Of a stretch of 64,000 bases of DNA, positions 47,680 through 59,689 are shown in pieces. Location: contig CM072526.1 of NCBI GenBank assembly GCA_036898135.1, positions 54,237,821 through 54,301,820 of the forward strand, in the 5' to 3' direction. This DNA comes from Oncomelania hupensis (Eukaryota > Mollusca > Gastropoda > Littorinimorpha > Pomatiopsidae). Numbering within the stretch: position 1 is the stretch's first letter; each line of letters opens with the position of its first letter. The notes under the pieces are model-generated. The model saw only the letters and a list, made by a program, of their open reading frames with translations, ran no database searches and was not told the origin of the DNA. Both the position numbers and the translations under genes were made by a program.

Positions 47680-48200
47680 GCAGAGGGGCCGGGTTGCTCA
47701 GTTGGTAGTGCGTCTTACTAGTAACCGAAAGGTACCTGGTTCGAATCCCGGATTGGCCAATGTGTGACCATATTATTTTCCCCTTACCTTCAACTGGTTC
47801 GCTGGTGTCAGAATAATGTGACCAGTAGTCGCCTATACGCTTCGGTGTCGTGTGACTATAATCTACAGTTACATAAGGCACCCCCTATATGCCATGATAG
47901 TGTCTGGGGATAGCAAATCTAAACATAAGGCTGTTGTGTCCGCTATATGCTCCATTTGTCCGGGGACGTTAATCTACCCAATCAATCAATCATAAGGCTG
48001 AGTGGGGCCGGGTAACTCAATTGGGATTACTACTAACCGAAAGGAACCTGGTTCGAATCCCGGATTGGCCAACGTGTGACCATATTTTCCCCTTACCATC
48101 AACTGGTTCACTGGTGTCAAAATAATGAGACCAGTAGTCGCCTATTCGCTCCGGTGTCGTGTGACTATAATATACAATTACCCAAAAGGCTGTTCTCGTA
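47680..48200 (+). mobile_element. Two tandem tRNA-derived SINE copies
   Basis: Copy 1 has a tRNA-like head at about 47688-47760 (A box TTGCTCAGTTGGTAGTGC, B box GGTTCGAATCC) and copy 2 at about 48007-48073 (deleted A box, B box intact). Both continue with the same body: GTGTGACCATATT, TTCCCCTTACC, CAACTGGTTC, CCAGTAGTCGCCTAT and GTCGTGTGACTATAAT. Tails carry TCCGGGGACGTTAATCTACC followed by AATC repeats; a further tail lies just before copy 1 at 47632-47660. The body after each head shows these are SINEs, not tRNA genes. Confidence 0.8.
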
Positions 48201-48354
48201 TGCATCTGAGTGTCTGTGATTGGATGAAATAGGACTAGGACAGGGGTGTATTGATGGAATGAAAGACTGAAAAAATGGTGAATGCTTATTTTGTGTGGCT
48301 TGGAAATATAGTGTAAGTGTATGAGAAAGGCCTTTTGGTGACAATTTGACACCA

Positions 48355-48662
48355 TGACACCATGAAACTAAAACCTCGAGCATTTACAAACAAATCATGT
48401 GGTGAGAGATCATTTTCTTTCCATGGACCATTGATATGGAATAGCCTCCCAGCCGATGTACGCCATGCGACATCCTATAACTCCTTTAAGAAAATGTTGA
48501 AGACATACCTTTTTACTGCCACATACAATTAAAATGGTTTTTTTTCCTGCTATTTGTGTGTGTGTGTGTCTGTGCAGTACACATGGTGTGTGTGGGTGTA
48601 TGTGTGCGCTTTGATCTCTGCGAGGGAAAGCGCCTTATAAATAAATAAATAATAAATAATAA
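48355..48662 (+). pseudogene. 5'-truncated LINE: last 58 codons and 3' tail
   Basis: Frame MKLKPRAFTNKSCGERSFS, then FHGPLIWNSLPADVRHA, SFKKMLKTYLF and a stop at 48530. GERSF...GP..WNSLP..VR...FK..LK.YLF is the standard C-terminal motif of jockey/CR1/L2-type ORFs. The 3' end has GAAAGCGCCTTATAAATAAA and an AATAAATAAT tail. Confidence 0.8.
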
Positions 48663-49899
48663 TTTGGTTAGCCTGCTTTTCAGCTTTTTGTTTGATTTCT
48701 TCTGAAGTGTATTCATTTAAAAAAAACTAATTTATTTTATTTTCTGATATTATCGTGACTTGTACAACGTTGCATGTGCAGGGGTGAGCGTTCGCGGAGT
48801 TGACCTTGCGTAACGGGACGTTTAGTCCGTGCTTTTGGTCTTGACTTACCTCCAAGGTTAGTTGCCTTTGAGCCAATTCGTAAGTTTTTATTATATTGTA
48901 AATGGATACAATTTTGTTGCAGTATTCGTATTCAGTTACATTATTATTTTGAAAAAAAACAACAAACATAATTCTTGTTAATAATACTTGGAATATTTTC
49001 ATGAATAAATTACAAATTATTTGTACTTTATTTATTTACATTGGACTTTGAATTTTTTTTTCAAATGTTGTTCATTTACTTGTTATTTGTTAACATTACT
49101 GAATACTGACTTGAAATAAGTTTCTAAATAGTACTTAGTGTATGAATGTTGTTGTTTAACATTATTTTAATTTTATAACTTTATAAGTTAAATTTTTAAA
49201 AATATATTTTAATAATTCCTACTCTTTTCCTACTTAGCTACATAGCTTCGCATTTGTAGATAATGGTAGCCATGTTTTTTATGTTTACTTCAGTGTTGTT
49301 TATTACTATGCTTAGTATGAACAATTGTTGATTTCTCTGTGAAATGTACAAGTTTATTCGTGTCCACTTAGCCTTTACTATCACGAGGATAAAGTGTTTA
49401 GTGCTAAGCTATTGACCCTGTTGTAATAATATGCTGTAACTTCGGCGCAGGCGTTGGTAGTAACTGCTTATGCTTATGGTTCGGTATTTGTGGTTACTGT
49501 TTAGATCACTTGGGTTATTCACAACTTTCCGGCACCTCTCATAAAAACTCGTGGGTATCGCCATTATAAATTAAAACGAGGTTAAAATGAAACCAAGTTC
49601 CGGTATGGCTTGTTTTGCTTTTATCAAAGCTTGATGCATGACTTTTAAATATGGCAAATTGCCGAAAACGACGAATGTTAGAGCCAGAAAACGAGTGGGA
49701 TAAGTATAAAAACGGTGGAGGAAGTACATGCTCAGTGAAAGGATGCAAAAAACAATCGTAGAGGCCTGTATTTGTGGCGACTTCGGAGGTGCGTCGATCA
49801 TCGACAGAAAGTGAAACAGGACCTGAAGACTCTTGTAGTTTTCCATAGCTTCGCCGTCGCAACGTTCACAAAACACGAAGTAGTTGACTATGTTAGGCG
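48663..49899. other. No recognisable gene
   Basis: AT-rich sequence. Frames at 49539-49876 on the minus strand show no known domain. No termini or tandem repeats seen. Confidence 0.5.
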
Positions 49900-49995
49900 A
49901 GCGTTGTGGCCAAGTGGGCTAAGGCGGGACTAACTTGCCTTGTCCACAAGCCAGAAACCAATGGCGCCTGACAGGTGTGGGTTCGAGCCAGAATC
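49900..49995 (+). mobile_element. tRNA-Leu/Ser-like SINE head
   Basis: GCGTTGTGGCCAAGTGGGCT...GGGTTCGAGCC has A-box and B-box matches and a long variable-arm region, as in class II tRNAs. The acceptor stem does not close cleanly, and T-rich unrelated sequence follows, so it is more likely a SINE head than a tRNA gene. Confidence 0.55.
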
Positions 49996-50377
49996 TGGGC
50001 GTTATGTTTTTCCGAATATTTTTCAAAAATTCACAAATAATGTTAGGTAGGTAGTGTTTAGGCGCGCCACTGGCGATAGAAAGGGATAATAAACTGCAGC
50101 CCAAAAAAAAATGTGAGGGTACGATACTGGTGGACAGTGACACATTTTATTATTCTTGAATATTTGGAAATAACTCAATAAAACACGCGGAGAAAGAAAC
50201 CGGAAGTATGTTTCATTGAGGGGATTCCCGTTGGTGCATAGGATAGCAGAAAAGTGTGAATAATGACTACAGGTATTTTCACAATGGGTGTGTAAACACA
50301 GTGGCACTAGTTCAGTTTTGTGTATATATTACTGTCTTTCCATTACTGTAAATATCGTATTTCACTTTTCGCCATCA

Positions 50378-50925
50378 TGGCTCACGAAGAGCATAGCAAA
50401 CAGCTCCTTGTTGAAATCCGTCATGAGGGAGATTTGTTGGGTTTGACAAGTAGAGATCTCCAAAATTATTTACAAGGTATTCTTAGACAAGCTAGAGCTG
50501 ATCGCAGACAGCTTGAGAAAGATTAAAAGATTCAGCAAACTCGTTGGGCTGAAGAGAAAGCTCTCACATAAAGAGAGTTAGCTGAACAGAAAGCTCGTAA
50601 GGAAAGAGAGTTAGCTTAACAGAAAGATCTTAAGGAAAGAGAGTTAGCTGTTCAGGAAGCAAAACCGGAAGCTAGGAAAGCAGAAACCGAGGCTAACAGA
50701 GAATAGATTAAATTAAAGCAGGAAAAAAATAACAGCTGAGCAAGCTAAAAGTACTGCGTTTCATAAATATCTTCATCCTGTATTGTACGCATCTGGAAAA
50801 TTGGCTTTACGTGAGACACGTTACTCTGCAATCGAGCGTGAATGTTTAGCAATTGTCTGAGCAGTTGATAAATTTAACAGGTATTTGTTTGGAGGCCACT
50901 TCGTTATGGAGACATATGATATTGT
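50378..50925 (+). pseudogene. Gypsy-type relic: gag N-terminus joined to RNase H by internal deletion
   Basis: 50378-50750 encodes a gag-like start (MAHEEHSKQLL, LTSRDLQNYLQGILRQARAD) followed by a charged coiled coil rich in Glu, Lys, Arg and Gln. It holds four in-frame stops (50524 TAA, 50569 TAA, 50617 TAA, 50704 TAG) but no indel over that span. From about 50757 the sequence switches to the RNase H region next to reverse transcriptase: HPVLYASGKLALRETRYS, IERECLAIV, stop, AVDKFNRYLFGG. Everything between (rest of gag, protease, reverse transcriptase) is missing. No LTRs recognised nearby. Confidence 0.7.
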
Positions 50926-51038
50926 TTTAAAAACAACAAAAAACAAAACAACGTATTAATACAAAACGCACTGCATTCTTTATTTAAATGCATCGTTGTC
51001 AATTTATTTCACACTTTGCACAATGACAGGTTTCAGTG

Positions 51039-52189
51039 TCAAATTTCCTTTCCTATCCCGTAATTCAAAAGTCGTTGGAGCACCACAGATAATCGTTTAA
51101 CCAGCGTACTCCATCTTTCTCTGTTTTCAGCAGTCCTCATGGGTTCTCTCAGTGCCCAGCCAGTCCATTCTCGAATATTGTTTTCCCACCTTTTTTTTCT
51201 GTATTCCTCTTCTTCTGCCTCCTTGCGCCGTGCCTGCAGGATGGTCTTTGCAAGGACTGATTCTCTGGGAATGTGGCCATACCATGGGAGCTTCCGTTTC
51301 TTCACCACTGTGAACAAGTCATAGTTTTGTTCAATGGCTCGTGTGATGGTCTGTCGGACTTCATTGTTGGTGATGTGCTGGATATAGGAAACGCCCAAAA
51401 GTCTTCTGAAGTACCTCATCTCCATGCTTTGTATTCTTCGTTGTAGGTCTGCTGTGATGGTCAATGTTTCGCAAGAGAATAGGAAGATGGAGATGACAAG
51501 GGCAGCAACCTTGCCTTGAATTGATGGTCCTGTTTTTCTAATTGGGCTTCAACCATGTCAGGGCAGCAGTTGTTTGTGCTATCTTGGAGAGGACTTCTTG
51601 TCGGGACCCATTGTCTGATACAATGGTTCCTAATTATTTGAAGCTGTGCACTATGTTCAGGGATTGGCCTTGGACTTTGATGTCCATGTTGATGCCCATG
51701 GTGTTGTTGGTCATCATTTGGTCTTCCATACGCTTATTTCCATTCCATAGGCTCTGGAGGTGATGTCAAGCCTCTGTACCAGCTTTTCAAGTTCTTGTTC
51801 CTCTCCAGCCAATCCATCAATTTCATCCGCAAAAGGGAGGTTGGAGATCACTCTACCTCTTAGGCTGACTGTGACTTCATGATCTGCAAGGGCATCTGAC
51901 ATGATGCGCTCTAGGAAGATGTTGAAGAGTGTTGGAAAGTGTATTCATCCTTCACTCACGCCGAGTGTTATTCTTACCCGTTCCCGAGGCGCTTTTGTGG
52001 AGGACTGCACTGGTAGCCTTGTTATTCAGGCTTTTGATTATTTTAATAATGTTGGTGCTAATGTTGTATATTCTCATGGTTGCCCTCAGAGCTGCATGCC
52101 AGAATCGGTCAAATGCTTATTTGAAGTCTACAAACACGTGATATAGATGTTGTTGGTTCTGTAGGTATTTCTCGCAGATTATTCTGAGG
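51039..52189 (-). pseudogene. LINE family B copy (antisense), 3' half
   Basis: Runs in minus sense from LRIICEKYLQ-like residues (52189) through the palm region to the C-terminus near 51039, with the best-preserved part RRIQSMEMRYFRRLLGVSY, RKLPWYGHIPRESVLAK and WENNIREWTGWALREPM. It ends with GGGATAGGAAAGG, a degenerate form of the GGATA tail. Several stops. Confidence 0.85.
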
Positions 52190-52982
52190 CCTGTATGACA
52201 AGGCTACCAGTGCAGTCCTCCACAACAGCGCCATCGGAAACTGGTTCAGAACAACGATCGGTGTGCGTGAAGGATGCTTACTCTCTCCAACACTCTTCAA
52301 CATATTCCTAGAGCGCATTATATCAGATGCCCTTGCAGATCACGAAGGCACACTCAGCATTGGGGGAAGAGCAATCTCCAACCTTTGTTTTGCGGATAAC
52401 ATTGATTGGCTGCAGAGGAACAATATCTTGAACAGCTGGTACAGAGGCTTGACACCACCTCCAGAGCCTATAGAATGGAACTAAGTGCAGAGAAGACCGA
52501 AATGATGACCAACAACAGCAATGGCATCAACACGCACATCAAAGTCCAAGGTCAATCCCTCAACACAGTGCATAGCTTCAAATATTTAGAAGCCATTGTA
52601 TCAGACAATGGGTCCCGACAGGAAGTCCTCTCCAGGATCGCACAAACTACTGCTGCCCTGGCGAGGTTGAAGCCAATTTGCAAAGACAGGACCATCAGCC
52701 TACATTCAAAGGTAAGCCTGCTGCGCTCTCTTGTCATCTCCATCTTCCTATACGCTTGCCAAACATGGACCCTCACAGCAGATCTACAACAAAGAATACA
52801 AAGCATGGAGATGAGGTGCTAAAGAAGACTTCTGGGCATTTCCTATACCCAGCACATCACCAACGACGAAGTCCGAAAGACCCTCACACAAGCCATTGGA
52901 CAACACGATGACCTGCTCACTGTGGTGAAAAAAACGGAAACTCCGATGGCATGGCCACGTCACCAGATCATCAGGTCTTGCA
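52190..52982 (+). pseudogene. LINE family B copy (sense), head-to-head with the previous one
   Basis: Starts at LYDKATSAVLHNSAIGNWF, includes VREGCLLSPTLFNIFLERI, FADNID (catalytic Asp changed in FADD), LSAEKTEMMTNNSNGI, YACQTWTLTADLQQRIQS and ends after RHQIIRSCK-like residues. It overlaps in LINE coordinates with the antisense copy, so the pair forms an inverted repeat with arms of several hundred bp. Confidence 0.85.
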
Positions 52983-53269
52983 AATTCCGTTTTATTTATT
53001 TTTCTATTACCTTAAGTGAGGAAGAATTGAATAATAAAATTAGCAAAGCATAAATTGGTTTTGTGTTCCGACTGTTGTATATTTTACCTCTTCAGTGTTT
53101 CTAGTTTATCTCTCTGTCTCAACTTGTGTAATTGTATAAGAAAGGTCTTTTGATGAATGCGTGTATAGGTGAAAAAAACTGTTTACAAACTAATATCAAG
53201 TTTGTAGGAATCCTCTGAGAGTAAAGATAATTATTCTATAACACGCAAGAAGAAGAACTCTATGACTCA
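52983..53269. other. Unassigned AT-rich spacer
   Basis: Nothing recognised between the LINE B copy and the satellite array. Confidence 0.5.
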
Positions 53270-56200
53270 CATCCTACCCTATCCTATCCTATCCTATCAT
53301 ATCCTATCCTATCATATCCTATCCTACCATACCTTATTCTACCCTGTCATATCCTACCCTATCATATCCTACCCTGTCATATCCTACCCTATCATATCCT
53401 ACCCTATCATATCCTACCCTATCATATCCTACCCTATCATATCCTACCCTATCATATCCTACCCTATCATATCCTACCCTGTCATATCCTACACTATCAT
53501 ATCCGACCCTGTCATATCCTACCTTACCTTATCGTACCCTATCATATCGTACCCTACCATATCGTACACTACCTTATCGTACCCTATCATATCCTACCCT
53601 ACCATATCCTACCTTACCTTATCCTACCCTATCATATCCTACCCTACCATATCCTACCCTACCATATCCTACCCTATCATATCCTACCCTATCATATCGT
53701 ACCCTACCATATCCTACCCTATCATATCCTACCCTACCATATCCTACCCTATCATATCCTACCTTACCTTATCCTACCCTATCATATCCTACCCTACCAT
53801 ATCCTACCCTACCATATCCTACCCTACCATATCCTACCCTACCATATCCTACCCTATCATATCCTACCCTATCATATCGTACCCTACCATATCCTACCCT
53901 ATCATATCCTACCCTATCATATCCTACCCTATCATATCCTACCCTATCATATCGTACCCTACCATATCCTACCCTATCATATCCTACCCTATCATATCCT
54001 ACCCTATCATATCATACCCTATCATATCATACCCTACCATACCCTACCCTACCCTACCATATCCTACCCTACCATATCCTACCCTATCATATCCTACCCT
54101 ACCATATCCTACCCTACCATATCCTACCCTATCATATCCTACCCTATCATATCCTACCCTACCATATCCTACCCTATCATATCCTACCCTACCATATCCT
54201 ACCCTACCATATCCTACCCTACCATATCCTGCCCTATCATATCGTACCCTACCATATCCTACCCTACCATATCCTACCCTACCTTATCCTACTCTACCAT
54301 ACCCTACCCTACCATATCGTACCCTACCATATCCTACCCTACCTTATCGTACCCTATCATATCGTACCCTATCATATCGTACCCTACCATATCCTACCCT
54401 ACCATATCGTACCCTACCTTATCCTACTCTACCATATCCTACCCTACCTTATCGTACCCTATCATATCGTACCCTATCATATCGTACCCTACCATATCCT
54501 ACCCTACCATATCCTACCCTACCTTATCCTACTCTACCATACCCTACCCTACCATATCGTACCCTACCATATCCTACCCTACCTTATCGTACCCTATCAT
54601 ATCGTACCCTATCATATCGTAACCTATCATATCGTACCCTACCATATCGTACCCTACCATATCCTACCCTACCATATCCTACCCTACCTTATCGTACCCT
54701 ATCATATCGTACCCTATCATATCGTACCCTATAATATCGTACCCTACCATATCGTACCCTACCATATCGTACCCTACCATATCCTACCCTACCTTATCGT
54801 ACCCTATCATATCGTACCCTGCCATATCGTACCCTATAATATCGTACCCTACCATATCGTACCCTACCATATCCTACCCTACCTTATCGTACGCTATCAT
54901 ATCGTACCCTACCATATCCTACCCTACCTTATCGTACCCTATCATATCGTACCCTACCATATCCTACCCTACCTTATCGTACCCTATCATATCGTACCCT
55001 ACCATATCGTACCCTACCATATCGTACCCTATCATATCGTACCCTATCATATCGTACCCTACCTTATCGTACCCTACCATATCGTACCCTATCATATCGT
55101 ACCCTACCATATCCTACCCTACCTTATCGGACCCTACCATATCGTACCCTACCATATCGTACCCTACCATACCCTACCCTACCATATCCTACCCTACCAT
55201 ATCCTACTCTACAATATCCTACCCTGTCATATCCTACCCTATCATATCCGACACTATCATATCCTATCCTATCCTATCCTATCCTATCCTATTATATGCT
55301 ACCCTACCTTATCCTACCTTATCATAACCTACCCTATCATATCCTATCCTACCCTACCATATCGTACCCTACCATATCGTACCCTACCATATCGTACCCT
55401 ACCATATCGTACCCTACCATATCCTACCCTACCTTATCGTACCCTATCATATCGTACCCTACCATATCCTACCCTACCATATCGTACCCTACCTTATCCT
55501 ACCCTACCATATCCTACCCTACCATATCCTACCCTACCATATCCTACCCTACCATATCCTACCCTACCATATCCTACCCTACCTTATCCTACCCTATCAT
55601 ATCCTACCCTACCATACCCTACCCTACCATAACCTACCCTACCATATCCTACCCTACCTTATCGTACCCTATCATATCCTACCCTACCATACCCTACCCT
55701 ACCATAACCTACCCTACCATATCCTACCCTACCATATCCTACCCTACCATATCGTACCCTACCTTATCCTACCCTACCATATCGTACCCTACCATATCGT
55801 ACCCTACCTTATCCTACCCTACCATATCGTACCCTACCATATCGTACCCTACCATATCCTACCCTACCATATCGTACCCTACCTTATCCTACCCTACCAT
55901 ATCGTACCCTACCTTATCCTACCCTACCATATCGTACCCTACCTTATCCTACCCTACCATATCCTACCCAACCATATCCTACCCTACAATATCGTACCCT
56001 ACCATATCCTACCCTACCATATCGTACCCTACCTTATCGTACCCTACCATATCCTACCCTACCATATCGTACCCTATCATATCGTACCCTACCATATCCT
56101 ACCCTACCATATCGTACCCTACCATATCCTACCCTACCGTATCGTACCCTACCATATCCTACCCTACCATATCGTACCCTACCATATCCTACCCTACCAT

Positions 56201-57344
56201 ATCCTACCCTACCATATCCTACCCTACCATATCCTATCCTACCATATCCTACCCTACCATATCCTACCCTACCATATCCTACCCTACCATATCCTACCCT
56301 ACCTTATCGTACCCTACCATATCCTACCCTACCATATCCTACCCTACCATATCCTACCCTACCATATCCTACCCTACCATATCCTACCCTACCATATCCT
56401 ACCCTACCTTATCGTACCCTACCATATCCTACCTTACGATATCCTACCCTACCTTATCGTACTCTACCATATCGTACCCTACCATATCCTACCCTACCAT
56501 ATCCTACCCTACCATATCCTACCCTACCATATCGTACCCTACCATATCCTACCCTACCATATCCTACCCTACCATATCGTACTCTACCATATCCTACCCT
56601 ACCTTATCGTACTCTACCATATCCTACCCTACCATATCCTACCCTACCTTATCGTACCCTATCATATCGTACCCTACCATATCCTACCCTACCTTATCGT
56701 ACCCTATCATATCGTACCCTACCATATCGTACCCTACCATATCGTACCCTATCATATCGTACCCTATCATATCGTACCCTATCATATCGTACCCTACCAT
56801 ATCCTACCCTACCATATCGTACCCTACCATATCCTACCCTACCATATCCTACCCTACCTTATCGTACTCTACCATATCCTACCCTACCTTATCGTACTCT
56901 ACCATATCCTACCCTACCATATCCTACCCTACCATATCCTACCCTACCTTATCGTACCCTACCATATCCTACCCTACCATATCCTACCCTACCATATCCT
57001 ACCCTATTATATCGTACCCTACCATATCGTACCCTATAATATCCTACTCTACCATATCGTACCCTATAATATCCTACCCTATCATATCCTACCCTACTAT
57101 ATCGTACCCTACCATATCGTACCCTATAATATCCTACTCTACCATATCGTACCCTATAATATCCTACCCTACCATATCGTACCCTATAATATCCTACTCT
57201 ACCATATCGTACCCTATAATATCCTACCCTACCATATCGTACCCTATAATATCCTAATCTACCATTTCGTACCCTATAATATCCTACCCTACCATATCGT
57301 ACCCTATAATATCCTACTCTATCATATCCTATCCTACCTTATCC
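53270..57344. repeat. 15-bp satellite array (CCTAY/CATAT pentamers), 4.1 kb
   Basis: The dominant unit is 15 bp, CCTACCCTATCATAT or CCTACCCTACCATAT, with ATCGT and ACCTT variants, i.e. three related pentamers. The first 40 bp are purer CCTAT. Because 15 is a multiple of three and the units lack stops in one frame, ORFs of 490 and 653 codons ([10 protein letters not shown] repeats) appear; they are not genes. Confidence 0.97.
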
Positions 57345-57920
57345 CCCGTTGGGGTGCCGGGGGTTTCAGTATAAATAGTATCCCCACTTTCTGGAAATTT
57401 AGTGCCTTAAATTCCTACTGTCGCTGTCTTTCTTATTTGCTCTTTCTCATTTCTGCTCTGTTCTATCAATCTGCTATACTATCTTCTTCTTCGCTAGACC
57501 AGTCACCTATCTTTTATCTTGAAAACTCTTCCGGGACAAGACTCCTTATTTGTGTGTGATGTCTGTTGGATCAGCTTGGGAATATTGGACGCCTTTTGCC
57601 AGGTGGTTACTAGGGCTTCCTATGATGTTATTATTTAGCAATGTAGGCATTTTATATGTATGTGTGTTGTTGATAATTTATAATAATATTTGTATTCTAT
57701 TTTGTTTTTGTAAACGGGGGTTCCATAAATTAGAACATAGCCTCAGCGTCCCTTGCGTGGGATGTCTTTATTGTAAAGTGACTGGCTGGTGGAGAGCTTT
57801 CAGTTTTACCACCAGGGTTGTTTCAGCAGATCTTTTATGCGGATCAGGAGTTGTCCGTTCCTGATTTGGCTCGGAAGAGTCCGCTGGACCTAAAGCAATA
57901 ATGATGTAATGTAATGTAAA
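57345..57920. repeat. Dispersed repeat D, copy 2, inside the satellite
   Basis: Homologous to 46248-46885 throughout. Starts GGGGTGCCGGGGGTTTCAG and ends with an ATGTA-type tail (GATGTAATGTAATGTAA). Satellite on both sides; the downstream array has a different unit composition, so it may not be a simple insertion into one homogeneous array. Confidence 0.8.
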
Positions 57921-57924
57921 CATA

Positions 57925-58583
57925 TGCTATCCTACCATAACCTACACTACTATATCCTATCTTACCAAGTCCTTTCCTACCATATCCTATCTTACCAAGT
58001 CCTTTCCTACCATATCCTATCTTACCAAGTCCTTTCCTACCATATCCTATCTTACCAAGTCCTTTCCTACCATATCCTATCCTACCCTGTCCTATCCTAC
58101 CATAACCTATCCTACCTTATCCTATCCTACCATATTCTATCCTACCATATCCTATCTTACCAAGTCCTTTCCTACCATATCCTATCTTACCAAGTCCTTT
58201 CCTACCATATCCTATCCTACCCTGTCCTATCCTACCATAACCTATCCTACCTTATCCTATCCTACCATATTCTATCCTACCATATCCTATCTTACCAAGT
58301 CCTTTCCTACCATATCTTATCCTACCATATCCTATCCTACCTTATCCTATCCTACCATATCCTATCCTACCATATCCTATCCTACCATATCCTATCCTAC
58401 CCTATCCTATCCTACCATATCCTATCCTACCTTATCCTATTCTACCTTATCCTATCCTATCCATATCCTATCCTACCTTATCCTATCCTACCATATCCTA
58501 TCCTACCATATCCTATCCTGCCTTATCCTATGCTACCTTATCCTATCCAACCATATCCTATCCTACCATATCCTATCCTACAC
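57925..58583. repeat. 15/30-bp satellite variant array
   Basis: Pentamer-based units CCTATCCTACCATAT with a 30-bp higher-order form CCTATCTTACCAAGTCC plus TTTCCTACCATAT. Related to, but distinct from, the 53.3-57.3 kb array. Confidence 0.95.
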
Positions 58584-58820
58584 CCAAACACCAAAGACGC
58601 ACTCTTGAAGCCGCGTGTTTCATTCACAAATAGGATCAAACCTCACACAGTGCTATGGTACTGGTGTACCGTTAAACAGGAGCAATCACTCCCTGTCAGA
58701 AGACAAATGGAATTTACCACAGTCGCCGACTAATCTGTAGCAGACGACAGTTGTTCACACTGCCATGCAAAGAGAAACATCTTACCATCACTCAACATCT
58801 CCCACGAGCATGCGCGTGTT
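58584..58820. other. Unassigned spacer
   Basis: No gene or element recognised. Confidence 0.5.
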
Positions 58821-58822
58821 TA

Positions 58823-58869
<47 letters not shown>

Positions 58870-58928
58870 GTGTGTACAAACACCGTATGTGAGCAGAATT
58901 CACGCGTGCGTGTGTGTATGTGTGTGCA

Positions 58929-58983
<55 letters not shown>

Positions 58984-59097
58984 GGTGTGTGTGTGTGTGT
59001 GTGTGTGTGTTCGTGTGTGTACAAACACCGTATGTGAGCAGAATTCACGCGTGCGTGTGTGTATGCGTGTGCTTGTGAGAGAGAGATAGAGAGATAC

Positions 59098-59135
<38 letters not shown>

Positions 59136-59140
59136 GAGGG
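58821..59140. repeat. Tandem duplication of (GA)n/(GT)n blocks
   Basis: A block of GTGTACAAACACCGTATGTG and AGCAGAATTCACGCGTGCG is present twice (about 58872-58915 and 59018-59060), each between GA runs (58828-58867, 58932-58984, 59077-59132). A GT run lies at 58985-59010. Confidence 0.9.
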
Positions 59141-59689
59141 TGGGGTATTAATACAGTCTGTGAGCAAAATGGACGTGTAAGTGGCGTGCTACAAAAGCAA
59201 TGGGTTATTTTCAGTCTGTCTCACTGCTGACAATCTCATTGATCACGGAACTGCAAATGTACAAGTAAAGCTTCCTGTTAACGGATGTCAGAAATTTGCA
59301 GTTTCTGTACAGACACTATTGTGTCCAATGTGGCTGTATGGACGCTGTGCCTGTTTGCATGGGTCCGATGTAAACAACTAAATATGTTCTGCAGCAGCAC
59401 ATCGCTTCAGGAAAAATTGCAAAATCTTATTGTTGCAAAATGTTGAGATACGGCAGTAGACTACCATTTTCCGGCGATGATGCATTGTAGACCCTCGTAC
59501 ACTGACCTAATAAACGACGTGTAGTTGTAATAGTTGTACATCTGCAGAAGCAATGGCAAACGACACCACATACCCCACTGTTTAGCGACACCACACACAC
59601 ACCACTGTTTAGCGACACCACACACACCACTGTTAACAATCTACCTTAAAATGAGTATGAGTTGTTTTGTTGTTGTTGTTTTATTTTAG
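59141..59689. other. No recognisable gene; short CACCACTGTTTAGCGACAC repeat at 59570-59635
   Basis: About three copies of a 22-27-bp minisatellite near 59570-59635. Otherwise unassigned. Confidence 0.6.

Noticed and set aside
47688..47760. Functional tRNA gene
   Set aside because: A and B boxes are present, but the sequence continues into a body shared with the copy at 48007 and lacks a T-run terminator; SINE head.
53262..57257. Very long ORFs (490 and 653 codons) of [10 protein letters not shown] repeats
   Set aside because: Product of a 15-bp satellite without stops in one frame; no start context, complexity or splice evidence.
46552..57864. Similar ORFs at 46552-46827 and 57550-57864 as a conserved protein
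   Set aside because: They lie in repeat D; shared residues follow DNA homology, and frames shift with indels. No domain.
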